From Saccharothrix luteola (GTDB taxonomy: Bacteria; Actinomycetota; Actinomycetes; Mycobacteriales; Pseudonocardiaceae): a stretch of 64,000 bases of DNA. Under the pieces are notes generated by a model that was not told the origin of the DNA, ran no database searches, and saw nothing but the letters and a program-made list of their open reading frames with translations. Positions within the stretch are counted from its first letter, which is position 1, and the number at the start of each line of letters is the position of its first letter. Positions 41,785 to 53,942 of the stretch are shown piece after piece. The stretch lies in contig NZ_JAJHUO010000005.1 in the NCBI RefSeq assembly GCF_020859565.1, forward strand, positions 225,621 through 289,620, given 5' to 3'. A program made the translations under genes and the position numbers.

Positions 41785-42333
41785 GTGGGTCTCGAAGAGA
41801 AGCTCCCGAACGGCATCCTGCTCGCCAGCGTGGAGAAGCTGGTCAACTGGACCCGCAAGTCCTCGCTGTGGCCCGCCACCTTCGGCCTGGCGTGCTGCGC
41901 GATCGAGATGATGACGACCGGCGGTCCGCGCTACGACCTCGCCCGGTTCGGCATGGAGGTCTTCCGCGCCTCGCCGCGCCAGGCCGACCTGATGATCGTC
42001 GCGGGCCGGGTGACCAACAAGATGGCGCCGGTGCTGCGGCAGATCTACGACCAGATGCCCGAGCCGCGCTGGGTGCTCGCCATGGGCGTGTGCGCCTCCA
42101 GCGGTGGCATGTTCAACAACTACGCGGTCGTGCAGGGCGTGGACCACGTCGTGCCGGTCGACATGTACCTGCCCGGCTGCCCGCCGCGGCCGGAGATGCT
42201 GATCGACGCGATCCTCAAGATCCACGCGAAGATCATGGACGAGCCGCTCGGGGCGAACCGGGCCGCGCTGCTGGCCGAGTCCGGCCACCAGACGGCCCTG
42301 ATCCCGTCCTCCGAGCGCTTTGCGAAGAAGTGA
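41785..42333 (+). CDS. nuoB: NADH-quinone oxidoreductase subunit B
   Basis: 182 residues. It holds cluster N2: cysteines in [11 protein letters not shown] near 36, [10 protein letters not shown] near 102, and PGCPPRPE near 132. It sits at the quinone site with NuoD. GTG 41785 is preceded by GAGGGGGAA. The stop overlaps a 4-codon mini-ORF (GTGA 42330) that ends on the nuoC start. Confidence 0.96.
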   Translation: MGLEEKLPNGILLASVEKLVNWTRKSSLWPATFGLACCAIEMMTTGGPRYDLARFGMEVFRASPRQADLMIVAGRVTNKMAPVLRQIYDQMPEPRWVLAMGVCASSGGMFNNYAVVQGVDHVVPVDMYLPGCPPRPEMLIDAILKIHAKIMDEPLGANRAALLAESGHQTALIPSSERFAKK

Positions 42334-42344
42334 GCACCCGATGA
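42330..42344 (+). CDS. 4-codon bridging mini-ORF between nuoB and nuoC
   Basis: GTG AGC ACC CGA TGA. GTG overlaps the nuoB stop (GTGA) and TGA overlaps the nuoC start (ATGA 42341-42344). It probably has no product of its own. Confidence 0.2.
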
Positions 42345-43081
42345 CCGAGCCAGGGGACATTGGTTCCAGCGCCGAGCGCGCCGTGGAGGGCGTCGAGCCC
42401 GCCGGCACCGAGGAGAAGGCGCCGATCGTGGCGGGCAAGGCCCGCAAGGGGATGTTCGGCATCTCCGGCACCGGCGACACCTCCGGCTTCGGCGGCCTGC
42501 GGCTGCCCGCCCACGTCGCCGCGCCGTCCGAGCGGCCCTACGGCGGCTGGTTCGACGAGGTCGCCGACGAGCTGCTGGCCGCCATCCGGGAGAAGGGCCT
42601 GCCCGCCGACACGGTCCAGCAGATCACCGTCGACCGCGGCGAGATCACCTTCTTCCTGCGCCGCGAGAACCTCGTCGACGTGGCGCGCATCCTGCGCGAC
42701 GACCCGGCGCTGCGGTTCGAGCTGTGCAGCTCGGTGTCCGGTGTCGACTACGGCGTCGACGCGCCGCAGCGGCTGCACTCGGTCTACCACCTGACGTCGA
42801 TGACCTACCGCCGGCGCATCCGGCTGGAGGTCGCGGTCGACGTGGACGACGCGCACATCCCCAGCGTGGTCTCGGTCTACCCGACCGCGGACTGGCAGGA
42901 GCGCGAGGCCTGGGACATGTTCGGCATCGTCTACGACGGCCACCCGGGGCTGACCCGGATCCTCATGCCGGACGACTGGGACGGCCACCCGCAGCGCAAG
43001 GACTACCCGCTCGGCGGCATCCCGGTGGAGTACAAGGGCGCGGAGATCCCCCCGCCAGACCAGAGGCGGTCCTACTCATGA
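42341..43081 (+). CDS. nuoC: NADH-quinone oxidoreductase subunit C
   Basis: 246 residues. The family core [47 protein letters not shown] and [24 protein letters not shown] occupies the last ~190 residues (quoted in parts). A ~50-residue extension rich in charged residues ([24 protein letters not shown]) precedes it, longer than in E. coli. The gene is separate from nuoD, as in other actinobacteria. Confidence 0.95.
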   Translation: MTEPGDIGSSAERAVEGVEPAGTEEKAPIVAGKARKGMFGISGTGDTSGFGGLRLPAHVAAPSERPYGGWFDEVADELLAAIREKGLPADTVQQITVDRGEITFFLRRENLVDVARILRDDPALRFELCSSVSGVDYGVDAPQRLHSVYHLTSMTYRRRIRLEVAVDVDDAHIPSVVSVYPTADWQEREAWDMFGIVYDGHPGLTRILMPDDWDGHPQRKDYPLGGIPVEYKGAEIPPPDQRRSYS

Positions 43082-44481
43082 CCGAGCGACTTTCCGACGT
43101 GACGACCGGCACGGACACGAGCGCCACCGGCCGTGACAGCGAAGCCCACGACGCCGGCCGCACCACGCCGGACACCGACGCGTACGCGGGCTCGCGCCAG
43201 ACGACCGAGGGCACCGTCTACACGGTGACCGGCGGCGACTGGGACGAGGTGCTGGCCGAGGCCGCGGGTGACGAGCGCATCGTCATGAACCTGGGCCCGC
43301 AGCACCCCTCCACGCACGGCGTGCTGCGCCTGGTGCTGGAGCTGGAGGGCGAGACCGTCACCCAGGCCCGCAGCGTCATCGGCTACCTGCACACCGGCAT
43401 CGAGAAGAACGTCGAGTACCGCAACTGGACCCAGGGCGTCACGTTCGTGACGCGCATGGACTACCTGGCCCCGCTGCACAACGAGGCCGCGTACTGCATG
43501 TCGGTCGAGAAGCTGCTCGGCATCACCGTGCCGCAGCGGGCGCAGACGATCCGCGTGCTGCTCATGGAGCTCAACCGGATCAGCTCGCACCTGGTGGCGC
43601 TGGCCACCGGCGGCATGGAGCTCGGCGCGCTGACCGGCATGACCGCGGGCTTCCGCGAGCGCGAAGAGGTCCTGCACCTGCTGGAGTTCCTCACGGGCCT
43701 GCGGATGAACCACGCGTTCATCCGGCCCGGCGGCCTGGCGCAGGACCTGCCGGACGGCGCCGAGCAGAAGATCAAGGACTTCATCAAGGTGATGGACTCC
43801 CGGCTGCCGGACTACGACAAGCTGCTGTCGGGCCAGCCGATCTGGCGCAACCGCCTCGCGGGCGTGGGCTACCTGCCCGTGGACGCGTGCCTCGCGCTGG
43901 GCATCACCGGCCCGATCCTGCGCTCCGCGGGCCTGCCGTGGGACCTGCGCAAGGTCGAGCCCTACAGCGGTTACGAGAACTACGAGTTCGACGTGCCCAC
44001 GTCCAACGCCGCCGACTCCTACGCCCGCTACCTGCTGCGGCTGGAGGAGATGCACCAGTCGCTCAAGATCGTCCGGCAGGCCGTCGACAACCTGACGCCC
44101 GGCCCGGTCATGGTGGCCGACGCCAAGGTCGCGTGGCCCGCGCAGCTGACCATCGGCGCGGACGGCATGGGCAACTCGCTCGAGCACGTCCGCAAGATCA
44201 TGGGCCAGTCCATGGAGTCCCTGATCCACCACTTCAAGCTGGTGACCGAGGGCTTCGCGGTGCCGGCGGGCCAGGTGTACGTGCCGATCGAGTCGCCGCG
44301 CGGCGAGCTCGGCTACCACGTGGTCTCCGACGGCGGCACCCGGCCGATGCGCGTGCACGTGCGCGAACCCAGCTTCGTGAACCTCCAGTCGATGCCCGCG
44401 ATGTGCGAGGGCGGCATGGTCGCCGACGTCATCGCCTCGGTGGCCTCTATCGACCCGGTGATGGGTGGTTGTGACCGATGA
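43078..44481 (+). CDS. nuoD: NADH-quinone oxidoreductase subunit D
   Basis: 467 residues. The quinone-site signature [20 protein letters not shown] is near 70, followed by [38 protein letters not shown] and the end part [20 protein letters not shown]. An extra ~55-residue acidic, Thr-rich N-terminus ([20 protein letters not shown]) precedes it. It starts at the ATGA overlap with nuoC. Confidence 0.96.
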   Translation: MTERLSDVTTGTDTSATGRDSEAHDAGRTTPDTDAYAGSRQTTEGTVYTVTGGDWDEVLAEAAGDERIVMNLGPQHPSTHGVLRLVLELEGETVTQARSVIGYLHTGIEKNVEYRNWTQGVTFVTRMDYLAPLHNEAAYCMSVEKLLGITVPQRAQTIRVLLMELNRISSHLVALATGGMELGALTGMTAGFREREEVLHLLEFLTGLRMNHAFIRPGGLAQDLPDGAEQKIKDFIKVMDSRLPDYDKLLSGQPIWRNRLAGVGYLPVDACLALGITGPILRSAGLPWDLRKVEPYSGYENYEFDVPTSNAADSYARYLLRLEEMHQSLKIVRQAVDNLTPGPVMVADAKVAWPAQLTIGADGMGNSLEHVRKIMGQSMESLIHHFKLVTEGFAVPAGQVYVPIESPRGELGYHVVSDGGTRPMRVHVREPSFVNLQSMPAMCEGGMVADVIASVASIDPVMGGCDR

Positions 44482-45200
44482 CGCAGACGCAGGAACCCAC
44501 CGACCTCTTCGACCAGTCCATCGTGGACAAGGCGAGGGCGATCATCGCGCGCTACCCGCAGCCGCGGTCGGCGCTGCTGCCGATGCTGCACCTGGTGCAG
44601 TCGGTCGAGGGGTACGTCAGCCAGGCAGGCATCGCGTTCTGCGCCGACCAGCTCGACCTCACCAACGCCGAGGTCAGCGCGGTCGCGACGTTCTACACCA
44701 TGTACAAGCGCCGCCCGTGCGGCGAGCACCTGGTGAGCGTCTGCACGAACACGCTGTGCGCCGCGCTCGGCGGTGACGCGATCTACGCCAAGCTCAAGGA
44801 CCACCTGGACGTCGGCCACGAGGAGACCGCGGGCGAGCCGGGCGCGCCGGGCTCGATCACGCTGGAGCACGCCGAGTGCCTGGCGGCCTGCGACCTCGGC
44901 CCCGTGCTCCAGGTCAACTACGAGTACTTCGACAACCAGACGCCCGACGGCGCGCTGGAGCTGGTGAAGTCCTTGCAGGCGGGGGACAAGCCCCACCCGA
45001 CGCGGGGCGCGCCGCTGACCGACTTCCGCCAGGCCGAGTTGCAGCTGGCCGGGTTCTTCGAGGGTCGTGACGCGGACCTGGACGGCCCGTCGGCCGCGCC
45101 GGAGACGGTGCGCGGGGCCAAGATCGCCGCGGAGCGCGGCTGGACCGCGCCGGCCATGCCGGACAACGCGGAGTTCCCGCCGCTGCCGGAGAAGAAGTAG
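44478..45200 (+). CDS. nuoE: NADH-quinone oxidoreductase subunit E
   Basis: 240 residues. The [2Fe-2S] N1a ligands are in [13 protein letters not shown] near 91 and [13 protein letters not shown] near 132. A C-terminal extension of ~70 residues ([20 protein letters not shown] ... PPLPEKK) goes beyond the E. coli length of 166. The ATG overlaps the nuoD stop. Confidence 0.95.
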   Translation: MTQTQEPTDLFDQSIVDKARAIIARYPQPRSALLPMLHLVQSVEGYVSQAGIAFCADQLDLTNAEVSAVATFYTMYKRRPCGEHLVSVCTNTLCAALGGDAIYAKLKDHLDVGHEETAGEPGAPGSITLEHAECLAACDLGPVLQVNYEYFDNQTPDGALELVKSLQAGDKPHPTRGAPLTDFRQAELQLAGFFEGRDADLDGPSAAPETVRGAKIAAERGWTAPAMPDNAEFPPLPEKK

Positions 45201-45214
45201 GTAGGGGAGCTGAC

Positions 45215-46495
45215 GTGGTCGACAACCTGACTCCCGTCCTGACGAAGCGCTGGCTGTCGCCGCGCTCGTGGACGCTGAAGACCTACGAGCAGTTGGAGGG
45301 CTACACGGCGCTGCGCAAGGCGCTCAAGGCCCACCCCGACCAGCTCATCCAGCAGTGCAAGGACTCCGGGCTGCGCGGTCGCGGCGGCGCGGGCTTCCCG
45401 ACCGGCATGAAGTGGGGCTTCATCCCGCAGGGCGACGGCAAGCCGCACTACCTCGTCATCAACGCCGACGAGGGCGAGCCGGGCACCTGCAAGGACATCC
45501 CGCTGATGATGGCGGACCCGCACTCGCTGATCGAGGGCATCATCATCACCTCGTACGCGATCCGGGCGAACTTCGCCGCGATCTACGTGCGCGGCGAGGT
45601 GCTGCACGTGATCCGCCGGCTGCACGCGGCCGTGCGCGAGGCGTACGAGGCGGGCTACCTGGGCAAGGACATCCTCGGCTCGGGCTTCGACCTCGACGTG
45701 GTCGTGCACGCGGGCGCGGGCGCCTACATCTGCGGCGAGGAGACGGCGCTGCTGGACTCGCTGGAGGGCAAGCGCGGCCAGCCGCGGCTCAAGCCGCCGT
45801 TCCCGGCGACCGCCGGCCTGTACGCCTCGCCGACCGTGGTGAACAACGTCGAGACGATCGCCAGCGTGCCCTACATCGTCAACGGCGGCGCGGACTGGTT
45901 CCGCACCATGGGCCGCGAGCGCTCGCCGGGCCCGAAGATCTTCTCCCTGTCCGGCCACGTGGAGCGCCCCGGGCAGTACGAGGCCCCGATGGGCGTCACG
46001 CTGCGCGAGCTGCTCGACCTGGCGGGCGGCATGAAGGACGGCATCCCGCTGAAGTTCTGGACGCCGGGCGGCTCGTCCACCCCGCTGTTCACCGCCGAGC
46101 ACCTGGACGTGCCGCTCGACTTCGAGGGCGCGGCCGAGGCCGGTTCGATGCTGGGCACCACCGCGTTGCAGATCTTCAACGAGACGGTGTCCGTGCCGTG
46201 GGCGGTCATGAAGTGGACCGAGTTCTACAAGCACGAGTCGTGCGGCAAGTGCACGCCGTGCCGCGAGGGCACCTACTGGCTCGTGCAGATCCTCCAGCGG
46301 ATGGTGCGCGGCGAGGGCACGGCCAGTGACATCGACACGCTGCTGGACGTCTGCGACAACATCCTGGGCCGCTCGTTCTGCGCGCTCGGCGACGGCGCGG
46401 TCAGCCCGATCACCAGCGGCATCAAGTACTTCAAGCACGAGTTCCTGGCCTTGTGCGACCAGAACTCACAGGTCCTGGCGGGAGCAACCGCATGA
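45215..46495 (+). CDS. nuoF: NADH-quinone oxidoreductase subunit F
   Basis: 426 residues. It binds NADH, FMN and cluster N3. The NADH/FMN region is [16 protein letters not shown] near 50 and [19 protein letters not shown] near 167; the N3 cysteines are in [13 protein letters not shown] near 345 and [10 protein letters not shown] near 388. GTG 45215 has AGGGGAG upstream. The stop overlaps nuoG (ATGA). Confidence 0.97.
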   Translation: MVDNLTPVLTKRWLSPRSWTLKTYEQLEGYTALRKALKAHPDQLIQQCKDSGLRGRGGAGFPTGMKWGFIPQGDGKPHYLVINADEGEPGTCKDIPLMMADPHSLIEGIIITSYAIRANFAAIYVRGEVLHVIRRLHAAVREAYEAGYLGKDILGSGFDLDVVVHAGAGAYICGEETALLDSLEGKRGQPRLKPPFPATAGLYASPTVVNNVETIASVPYIVNGGADWFRTMGRERSPGPKIFSLSGHVERPGQYEAPMGVTLRELLDLAGGMKDGIPLKFWTPGGSSTPLFTAEHLDVPLDFEGAAEAGSMLGTTALQIFNETVSVPWAVMKWTEFYKHESCGKCTPCREGTYWLVQILQRMVRGEGTASDIDTLLDVCDNILGRSFCALGDGAVSPITSGIKYFKHEFLALCDQNSQVLAGATA

Positions 46496-48981
46496 CGATC
46501 GCGCCTGAGCAGAAAGCCGAGCTGGTGGTCCCCGAGGGCCACGTGAAGCTCGTGATCGACGGCGTGGAGGTCGTCGCGCCCAAGGGCGAGCTGCTGATCC
46601 GCACCGCGGAGCGGCTCGGCACCGTGATCCCGAGGTTCTGCGACCACCCGCTGCTGGAGCCCGCGGGCGCCTGCCGGCAGTGCCTGGTCGAGGTGGAGAT
46701 GGGCGGCCGGCCGATGCCGAAGCCGCAGGCCTCCTGCACCATGACGGTCGCCGACGGCATGGTGGTCAAGACCCAGCTGTCCTCGCCGGTGGCGGACAAG
46801 GCGCAGCAGGGCGTGATGGAGCTGCTGCTCATCAACCACCCGCTGGACTGCCCGATCTGCGACAAGGGCGGCGAGTGCCCGTTGCAGAACCAGGCGCTGG
46901 CGCACGGCCGCGCGGACTCGCGGTTCCACGAGCACAAGCGGACGTTCCCGAAGCCGATCCCGATCTCGACGCAGGTCCTGCTCGACCGCGAGCGGTGCGT
47001 GCTGTGCCAGCGCTGCACCCGGTTCTCCGCGCAGATCGCCGGCGACCCGTTCATCGAGCTGCTGGAGCGCGGTTCGCAGCAGCAGATCGGCGTCGCGGCG
47101 GAGAAGCCGTTCCAGAGCTACTTCTCCGGCAACACCATCCAGATCTGCCCGGTCGGCGCCCTGACCAGCGCCGCCTACCGGTTCCGCGCCCGGCCGTTCG
47201 ACCTGATGTCGACGCCCGGTGTGTGCGAGCACTGCTCGTCGGGCTGCTCGACGCGCACCGACTGGCGGCGCGGCAAGGTGCAGCGCCGGCTGGCGGGCGA
47301 CGCGCCCGAGGTCAACGAGGAGTGGACCTGCGACAAGGGCCGCTTCGCGTTCACCTACGCCACCGCCGGTGACCGGATCCGCCGCCCGCTGGTGCGCGAC
47401 AAGGCCAGCGGCGAGCTGCGCGAGTCGTCCTGGACCGAGGCGCTGCAGTACGCCGCCGAGGGCCTGGCGAAGGCGCGCGACGGCAAGGGCGTCGGCGTGC
47501 TCGCCGGCGGTCGCCTCACCGTCGAGGACGCCTACGCGTACTCGAAGTTCGCCCGGATCGCGTTGCGCACCAACGACGTCGACTTCCGCGCCCGCGCCCA
47601 CTCGGCCGAGGAGCTGGAGTTCCTGACCGGCGCGGTCCTCGGCGCGAACCCCGACAACGGCGGCGTCACCTACGCGGGCATCGAGTCCGCGCCGGCCGCG
47701 CTGCTGGTCGCGTTCGAGCCGGAGGAGGAGTCGCCGATCGTGTTCCTGCGGCTGCGCAAGGCGGCCCGCAAGAACCGGACGAAGGTCTACCACCTGGGCC
47801 AGTTCACGACGCCCGCGGTGGAGAAGACGAACGGCGTGCTGCTCGCGTGCGTGCCCGGCGGCGAGCCCGCCGCGGTGAACGCGCTGCCCGAGCACGCCGC
47901 CGACGTGGTCGAGGAGCTGGCGAAGCCGGGCTCGGTGATCCTGGTCGGCGAACGCGCCGCCGAGGTGCCGGGCCTGTTCTCCGCGGTCGCCGCGCTGGCC
48001 GAGCGGACCGGGGCGAAGATCGCCTGGATCCCGCGCCGCGCCGGCGAGCGCGGTGCGCTGGAGGCCGGCCTGCTGCCGACGTTGCTGCCGGGCGGTCGCC
48101 TGGTCGGTGACGCCTCGGCCCGGGCCGAGGTCGAGCAGGCGTGGGGCCTGGAGCCCGGCGCGCTGCCCGCCGAGGCCGGTCGCGACACCACGGGCATCCT
48201 GACCGCCGCCGCGAGCGGTGGGCTGGACGCGCTGGTCGTCGGCGGTGTCGACCCGTTCGACCTGCCGGACCCGGCGCTGGCCGAGCGCGCGCTGGACTTC
48301 GCCGGTTTCGTGGTCAGCCTGGAGCTGCGGCACAGCGCGGTCACCGCGCACGCCGACGTGGTGCTCCCGGTCGCGCCCGCGGTGGAGAAGGCGGGCAGCT
48401 ACCTGAACTGGGAAGGCCGCCCGCGCCCCTTCGGCACCACGATCGAGGGCACCGGCGCGCTGCCGGACGGCCGGGTGCTCGACACGCTCGCCGTGGAGAT
48501 GGACGCGGACCTGTTCACCCAGACCCCGGCCGCCGCGGCGGCCGACCTGGCGAGACTGGGCTCCGCCGCGGTGACGGCGTCCGCGCCGACCGTGCCCGCG
48601 CCGCTGCTGGCGCAGCCCAAGGCCGGCCAGGCCGTGCTCGCGACCTGGCGCAGGCTCCTGGACAACGGGTCGTTGCAGGACGACGAGCCGAACCTGGCGG
48701 GCACCGCGCGCCCGGTGGTGGCCAAGCTGTCCGCCGCCACCGCCGCCCACCTGGGTGTCGAACTCGGCGGCGAGATCACCGTCGCCACCGATCGTGGCGA
48801 GGTGGTGCTGCCGGTCGAGGCGGCCGACCTGCCCGACGGCGTCGTGTGGCTGCCCGGCAACTCCGGCACGGCCACGGTGCGGCGCAACCTCGTCGCCGGC
48901 CACGGGTCAGTGGTGGCCGTCTCCCCACTTGTCACGGGCTCCGCTGAGAAGATCACGTCGCCCGCTGGAGGCAAGGCATGA
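46492..48981 (+). CDS. nuoG: NADH-quinone oxidoreductase subunit G
   Basis: 829 residues. Cluster motifs in order: N1b ([18 protein letters not shown] ... ASCTM), N5 with histidine ([18 protein letters not shown]), N4 ([13 protein letters not shown] ... ICPVGALTS), and an extra N7-type site CEHCSSGC ... TCDKG with the spacing C-x2-C-x3-C-x27-C. A molybdopterin-oxidoreductase-like domain without cofactor ligands fills the rest. N7 is found only in some bacteria. ATG 46492 overlaps the nuoF stop. Confidence 0.95.
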   Translation: MTIAPEQKAELVVPEGHVKLVIDGVEVVAPKGELLIRTAERLGTVIPRFCDHPLLEPAGACRQCLVEVEMGGRPMPKPQASCTMTVADGMVVKTQLSSPVADKAQQGVMELLLINHPLDCPICDKGGECPLQNQALAHGRADSRFHEHKRTFPKPIPISTQVLLDRERCVLCQRCTRFSAQIAGDPFIELLERGSQQQIGVAAEKPFQSYFSGNTIQICPVGALTSAAYRFRARPFDLMSTPGVCEHCSSGCSTRTDWRRGKVQRRLAGDAPEVNEEWTCDKGRFAFTYATAGDRIRRPLVRDKASGELRESSWTEALQYAAEGLAKARDGKGVGVLAGGRLTVEDAYAYSKFARIALRTNDVDFRARAHSAEELEFLTGAVLGANPDNGGVTYAGIESAPAALLVAFEPEEESPIVFLRLRKAARKNRTKVYHLGQFTTPAVEKTNGVLLACVPGGEPAAVNALPEHAADVVEELAKPGSVILVGERAAEVPGLFSAVAALAERTGAKIAWIPRRAGERGALEAGLLPTLLPGGRLVGDASARAEVEQAWGLEPGALPAEAGRDTTGILTAAASGGLDALVVGGVDPFDLPDPALAERALDFAGFVVSLELRHSAVTAHADVVLPVAPAVEKAGSYLNWEGRPRPFGTTIEGTGALPDGRVLDTLAVEMDADLFTQTPAAAAADLARLGSAAVTASAPTVPAPLLAQPKAGQAVLATWRRLLDNGSLQDDEPNLAGTARPVVAKLSAATAAHLGVELGGEITVATDRGEVVLPVEAADLPDGVVWLPGNSGTATVRRNLVAGHGSVVAVSPLVTGSAEKITSPAGGKA

Positions 48982-50309
48982 GCAGCGCTGAACTCCTGGC
49001 CGACGACCCGCTCTGGCTGATCGTCGTCAAGGTCGTCGGCATCTTCGCGTTCCTGGTGGTCATGACCCTGTTCATGATCAACTGGGAGCGCAAGGTCGTG
49101 GCCCGGATGCAGCAGCGTCCCGGCCCGAACCGGGTCGGCCCCGGCGGCTGGCTCCAGTCGCTCGCCGACGGCCTGAAGCTCGCGTTCAAGGAGGACATCC
49201 GCCCCGTCCTGGCGGACAAGTGGGTGTTCTTCCTGGCGCCGGTGATCTCCACGATCCCCGCGTTCGTCGCCTTCTCGGTCATCCCGCTCGGCGGCGAGGT
49301 CTCGATCTTCGGCGAGCGGACCGCGCTGCAGCTGGTCGACCTGCCGGTCGGCGTGCTGGTCGTGCTGGCCTGCTCCTCGCTCGGCGTCTACGGCATCGTG
49401 CTGTCGGGCTGGGCGTCCGGCTCGCCGTACCCGCTGCTGGGTGCGCTGCGCTCGGCCGCGCAGGTGATCTCCTACGAGATCGCGATGGGCCTGTCGATCG
49501 TCGCGGTCGTCATGCACTCGCACTCGCTGTCCACCGCCGACATCGTCGACGCGCAGAGCAGCGGCTGGTACTTCTACCTGCTGCCGGTCAGCTTCCTCAT
49601 CTACGTCTGCTCGATGGTCGGCGAGACCAACCGCGCGCCGTTCGACCTCCCCGAGGCCGAGTCGGAGCTGGTCGGCGGCTTCCACACCGAGTACAGCTCG
49701 CTGAAGTTCGCGCTGTTCTTCCTCGCCGAGTACGTCAACATGGTCACCGTCTCGGCGCTGGCCACGACGTTGTTCCTGGGCGGCTGGCGCTTCCCGTTCG
49801 TCGGCGACGACCACGTGCTCAACAGCGGCTGGTTCGGCCTGCTCTGGTTCGTGGTCAAGACGCTCGGCTTCCTGTTCCTGTTCATCTGGCTGCGCGGCAC
49901 GCTGCCCCGCCTGCGCTACGACCAGTTCATGCGGCTGGGCTGGAAGTTCCTGGTCCCGATCGCGCTGGTCTGGTTCGTCGCCGTGGCGGTCGCCCGCTAC
50001 CTGCGCCAGGAGTGGGAGGCCAACAGCGGCCTGGACACCAGCACGGCGCTGATCGTGATCGGCGGGTTCCTCGCGGTGGTGCTGCTGATCGCGTTCCTGC
50101 TGCCCGACAAGCGGGAACCGCACGACCCCGACGCCGTGCCGGTCACCGGTGGCGGCTACCCGGTGCCGCCGCTGGACCTGAAGGTCCCCAAGCCACCGCC
50201 GCGCAGGCAGGTGCGGGTGGCCGAACTGCCCGGCGCCGAGAACCAGACGCAGGAACCGGCCGCGGTACCCGCAGCTTCACACAAGGAGGCCAGCGATGGG
50301 CGTGTTTGA
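48978..50309 (+). CDS. nuoH: NADH-quinone oxidoreductase subunit H
   Basis: 443 residues, about eight to nine helices. The quinone-channel parts include [22 protein letters not shown] near 36, [13 protein letters not shown] near 164, and [25 protein letters not shown] near 213 (quoted in parts). A ~75-residue proline-rich cytosolic tail ([23 protein letters not shown]) is added at the end. Its last 14 nt overlap nuoI. Confidence 0.96.
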   Translation: MSSAELLADDPLWLIVVKVVGIFAFLVVMTLFMINWERKVVARMQQRPGPNRVGPGGWLQSLADGLKLAFKEDIRPVLADKWVFFLAPVISTIPAFVAFSVIPLGGEVSIFGERTALQLVDLPVGVLVVLACSSLGVYGIVLSGWASGSPYPLLGALRSAAQVISYEIAMGLSIVAVVMHSHSLSTADIVDAQSSGWYFYLLPVSFLIYVCSMVGETNRAPFDLPEAESELVGGFHTEYSSLKFALFFLAEYVNMVTVSALATTLFLGGWRFPFVGDDHVLNSGWFGLLWFVVKTLGFLFLFIWLRGTLPRLRYDQFMRLGWKFLVPIALVWFVAVAVARYLRQEWEANSGLDTSTALIVIGGFLAVVLLIAFLLPDKREPHDPDAVPVTGGGYPVPPLDLKVPKPPPRRQVRVAELPGAENQTQEPAAVPAASHKEASDGRV

Positions 50310-50862
50310 TCCCGTCAAGGGCTTCGGCGTCACCTTCGGCACGATGTTCAAGAAGGTCGTCACCGAGGAGTACCCCGAGGTCAAGAAGGTCACCGCGCCG
50401 CGGTTCCACGGCCGCCACCAGCTCAACCGGCACCCGGACGGGCTGGAGAAGTGCGTCGGCTGCGAGCTGTGCGCGTGGGCGTGCCCGGCGGACGCGATCT
50501 TCGTCGAGGGCGGCGACAACACCGAGGACGAGCGCTACTCGCCCGGTGAGCGCTACGGCAAGGACTACCAGATCAACTACCTGCGGTGCATCGGCTGCGG
50601 CCTGTGCATCGAGGCGTGCCCGACCCGCTCGCTCACCATGACCAACGCCTACGAGCTGGCCGACGACGACCGCCAGAAGCTGATCTTCACCAAGGAGGAC
50701 CTGCTCGCGCCCCTGCTGGCCGGCATGGAGCAGCCGCCGCACCCCATGCGGCTGGGCGAGAACGAGCAGGACTACTACGTGAACGGGCCGAAGCTGGCTC
50801 GCGAGGCGGGCGTGCCCGCCGGCGCGACCGTGGAGACCGGGCCCGAGGAGGCGGGCAAGTGA
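50296..50862 (+). CDS. nuoI: NADH-quinone oxidoreductase subunit I
   Basis: 188 residues. Two ferredoxin-like [4Fe-4S] motifs, [16 protein letters not shown] near 53 and [16 protein letters not shown] near 98, hold N6a and N6b. A strong ribosome site (AAGGAGG) lies 7 nt upstream of ATG 50296, inside the end of nuoH. Confidence 0.97.
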   Translation: MGVFDPVKGFGVTFGTMFKKVVTEEYPEVKKVTAPRFHGRHQLNRHPDGLEKCVGCELCAWACPADAIFVEGGDNTEDERYSPGERYGKDYQINYLRCIGCGLCIEACPTRSLTMTNAYELADDDRQKLIFTKEDLLAPLLAGMEQPPHPMRLGENEQDYYVNGPKLAREAGVPAGATVETGPEEAGK

Positions 50863-51701
50863 GCCTCTCGTTCCTGCTCCAGCAGCCCGACGAGGTGCAG
50901 CGGGTGGTCGACACCGTCACCACCGGCGAGGCGGTCGCGTTCTGGATCCTCGGCCCGCTGGCCCTCGCCGGCGCGCTGGGCATGCTCTTCGCGCGCAACG
51001 CGGTGCACTCCGCGCTGTGGCTCGTGCTCACCATGCTCAGCCTCGGCGTGCTCTACATGGTCCAGCAGGCGCCGTTCCTCGGCTTCGTGCAGATCATCGT
51101 CTACACCGGCGCGATCATGATGCTGTTCCTGTTCGTGCTGATGCTGGTCGGCCGGGACAGCTCCGACTCGGTGGTCGAGGTGCTGCGCGGCCAGCGGCTC
51201 GCCGCGGCGGTCATCGGCGTCGGCTTCGCCGGCATCGTGGTCGCCTCGGTCGCCCGCGCGCTGACCGACGTCGAGCCGGTCGGCCTGGCCGCGCAGAACA
51301 CGCAGAACGGCGGCAACGTCGCCAACATCGGCGAGGCGCTGTTCACCGACTACCTGTTCCCGTTCGAGCTGACGTCGGCGCTGCTGATCACCGCGGCGGT
51401 CGGCGCGATGGTGCTCGCGTTCACCTCGCGCACCGGCAAGGACGCCAAGAAGACCCAGAAGCAGCTGGTCGAGGAGCGCTTCCGCGGCGACCGCCCCGGC
51501 TCGCTGCCCGGACCCGGCGTGTTCGCCACCGCCAACTCGGTGGCCACGCCCGCCCTGCTGCCGGACGGCTCGGTCGCCGCCGAGTCCCTGTCCGAGCTGA
51601 TCGAGACGACCGCCAAGGAAACTCTCGAGGACGACGTCGCGGAGGTGTCCGGCAGCGGGCACGAGCCCGACGCGCACGCGCTCAAGGGAGAGTCGTCGTG
51701 A
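50859..51701 (+). CDS. nuoJ: NADH-quinone oxidoreductase subunit J
   Basis: 280 residues, five helices. Family segments: [26 protein letters not shown] near 43 (quoted in part) and [24 protein letters not shown] near 74, containing the pi-bulge region. A ~95-residue hydrophilic, acidic C-terminal tail follows, absent from E. coli NuoJ. GTG 50859 overlaps the nuoI stop. Confidence 0.95.
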   Translation: MSLSFLLQQPDEVQRVVDTVTTGEAVAFWILGPLALAGALGMLFARNAVHSALWLVLTMLSLGVLYMVQQAPFLGFVQIIVYTGAIMMLFLFVLMLVGRDSSDSVVEVLRGQRLAAAVIGVGFAGIVVASVARALTDVEPVGLAAQNTQNGGNVANIGEALFTDYLFPFELTSALLITAAVGAMVLAFTSRTGKDAKKTQKQLVEERFRGDRPGSLPGPGVFATANSVATPALLPDGSVAAESLSELIETTAKETLEDDVAEVSGSGHEPDAHALKGESS

Positions 51702-51997
51702 CCCCTACGTACTACCTGCTGCTGTCCGCGCTGCTGTTCAGCCTCGGCGCGGTCGGCGTTCTGGTGCGGCGCAACGCCATCGTGGTGTTCATGTGCGTCG
51801 AGCTGATGCTCAACGCGGTGAACCTCAGCCTGGTCACGTTCGCCCGGATCAACGGCGGGCTGGACGGCCAGGTGATGGCGTTCTTCGTGATGGTCGTCGC
51901 CGCGGCCGAGGTCGTGGTCGGTCTGACGATCATCATGGCGATCTTCAAGACGCGTCGCTCGGCCTCGGTCGACGATTCCAACCTGCTGAAGTACTGA
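51698..51997 (+). CDS. nuoK: NADH-quinone oxidoreductase subunit K
   Basis: 99 residues, three helices. The buried glutamates of the proton path are visible in [18 protein letters not shown] and [16 protein letters not shown] 51698 overlaps the nuoJ stop, with GGGAG upstream. Confidence 0.95.
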   Translation: MTPTYYLLLSALLFSLGAVGVLVRRNAIVVFMCVELMLNAVNLSLVTFARINGGLDGQVMAFFVMVVAAAEVVVGLTIIMAIFKTRRSASVDDSNLLKY

Positions 51998-52007
51998 GAG
52001 GTCCACG

Positions 52008-53942
52008 GTGACGGAACCTGTTGCCGCCAGCGGGATCGGCAGTCTCGCCTGGTTGTTGCTAGCCCTGCCGGCCTTCGGCGCGCTCGTGTTGCTCGTGGGT
52101 GGCAAGCGCACCGACAAGTGGGGTCACCTGCTGGGCTGCGCCACCGTGATCGCCGCGTTCGCGTACGGGGTCGCGCTGTTCTTCGACACGGTCGCGCTGT
52201 CGCCCGAGCAGCGCACCACCGAGGTGCACCTGTTCGACTGGATCCCGGTCGAGGCGCTGAACGTGGAGTTCGGGCTCCGCCTCGACCCGCTGTCGCTGAC
52301 GTTCGTGCTGCTGATCACCGGTGTCGGGTCGCTGATCCACATCTACTCGATCGGCTACATGGCGCACGAGGCCGGGCGGCGGAAGTTCTTCGGCTACCTG
52401 AACCTCTTCGTCGCCGCGATGCTGCTGCTGGTGCTCGGCAACGGCTTCGTGACGCTGTACTTCGGCTGGGAGGGCGTCGGCCTCGCGTCGTACCTGCTCA
52501 TCGGCTGGTACCAGCACAAGCCGGAGGCGGCGTCGGCCGCGAAGAAGGCGTTCCTGATGAACCGGGTCGGCGACCTGGGTCTGGCGATCGCCATCTTCCT
52601 CATGTTCAAGACGCTGGGCACGACCCAGTACACCGAGGTGTTCGCCCGCGTCGGAGAGTTCTCCTCGGCCGAGGTGCTGGCGATCACGTTGCTGCTGCTG
52701 CTCGGCGCGTGCGGCAAGTCGGGCCAGTTCCCGCTCCAGGCGTGGTTGCCGGACGCGATGGCGGGCCCGACTCCGGTCTCCGCCCTGATCCACGCGGCCA
52801 CGATGGTCACCGCGGGCGTCTACCTGATCGCCCGGTCGAACCCGATCTACAACCTGTCGGCCGACGGCCGCCTGGTCGTGATGATCATCGGCGGCGTCAC
52901 GCTGCTGATCGGCTGCATCATCGGCTGCGCGTACGACGACTTCAAGAAGGTGCTGGCCTACTCGACGGTCAGCCAGATCGGCTACATGATCCTGGCCGTC
53001 GGCCTCGGTCCGGTCGGCTACGCGCTGGGCATCATGCACCTGCTCACGCACGGCTTCTTCAAGGCGGGCCTGTTCCTCGGCGCCGGCTCGGTCATGCACG
53101 GCATGAACGACGAGGGCGACATCCGGCGGATGGGCGGCCTGGCGAAGAAGATGCCGATCACCTTCGTCACCTGGACGTTGGGCTACCTGGCGCTGATCGG
53201 CTTCCCGTTCCTGTCCGGCTACTTCTCCAAGGACGCCATCATCGCGGCGGCGTTCAGCGAGCCGGGCTGGCGCGGCTGGGTGTTCGGCGGCGTGGCCGCG
53301 CTGGGCGCGGGCATCACCGCGTTCTACATGACCCGCCTGCTGTGCCTGGTGTTCCTGGGCAAGCCCCGCTACACCGAGCTGAAGTCGGCCGACGGCCGCG
53401 AGTACCACCCGCACGAGTCCGGCCTGTCGATGACGGTGCCGATGATCCTGCTGGCGGTCGGCTCGGTCGGCGCGGGCTGGTTCTTCGAGTCGAACCACAA
53501 CCTGTCCGGCTGGCTCACGCCGTCGTTGGGCGAGCTGCAGGAGCAGCACGGCGTGCTCTCGCACGGCGTGGTGAACCTCCTGGTGCTCGGCCTGTCGGCG
53601 CTGGGCGTGCTGCTCGGTTTCCTGCTGTTCGGTCGCGGCGCGCAGCCCGTCGAACGGCCGGCGCGGGTGTCCTTCCCGGTCCGCGCCGCGCGTGCCGACC
53701 TGTACGGCAACGCGCTGAACGAGGCGCTGTTCGCGCGGCCGGGCACCTGGCTCACCCGCGCGCTGGTGTTCGTGGACAACAAGGGCGTCGACGGCCTGGT
53801 CAACGGGTCGGCGGCGCTGCTGGGCGGTAGCTCGGGCCGGCTGCGCAGGATGCAGACCGGGTTCGTGCGCTCGTACGCGCTCTCCATGCTCCTGGGTGCG
53901 GTCTTCGTCCTGGGCGCGCTGCTGATGGTGAGGTTCTCGTGA
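52008..53942 (+). CDS. nuoL: NADH-quinone oxidoreductase subunit L
   Basis: 644 residues, antiporter-like with about 16 helices. Key parts: FFGYLNLFVAAMLLLVLGNGFVTLYFGWEGVGLASYLLIGWY near 127 with the conserved glutamate (GWEGVGL), KSGQFPLQAWLPDAMAGPTPVSALIHAATMVTAG near 238, and the lateral helix near the end (both quoted in parts). GTG 52008 lies 10 nt after nuoK. Confidence 0.96.
   Translation: MTEPVAASGIGSLAWLLLALPAFGALVLLVGGKRTDKWGHLLGCATVIAAFAYGVALFFDTVALSPEQRTTEVHLFDWIPVEALNVEFGLRLDPLSLTFVLLITGVGSLIHIYSIGYMAHEAGRRKFFGYLNLFVAAMLLLVLGNGFVTLYFGWEGVGLASYLLIGWYQHKPEAASAAKKAFLMNRVGDLGLAIAIFLMFKTLGTTQYTEVFARVGEFSSAEVLAITLLLLLGACGKSGQFPLQAWLPDAMAGPTPVSALIHAATMVTAGVYLIARSNPIYNLSADGRLVVMIIGGVTLLIGCIIGCAYDDFKKVLAYSTVSQIGYMILAVGLGPVGYALGIMHLLTHGFFKAGLFLGAGSVMHGMNDEGDIRRMGGLAKKMPITFVTWTLGYLALIGFPFLSGYFSKDAIIAAAFSEPGWRGWVFGGVAALGAGITAFYMTRLLCLVFLGKPRYTELKSADGREYHPHESGLSMTVPMILLAVGSVGAGWFFESNHNLSGWLTPSLGELQEQHGVLSHGVVNLLVLGLSALGVLLGFLLFGRGAQPVERPARVSFPVRAARADLYGNALNEALFARPGTWLTRALVFVDNKGVDGLVNGSAALLGGSSGRLRRMQTGFVRSYALSMLLGAVFVLGALLMVRFS

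Noticed and set aside
46273..48903. 876-codon minus-strand frame opposite nuoG
   Set aside because: It is the antisense of a clearly real gene. Its composition (Arg/Gly/Ala/Val-rich with no domain) is that of GC-rich shadow frames.
51994..52011. Another bridging mini-ORF between nuoK and nuoL
   Set aside because: The frame would need a CTG start (CTG AGA GGT CCA CGG TGA); CTG initiation is too rare to count it.
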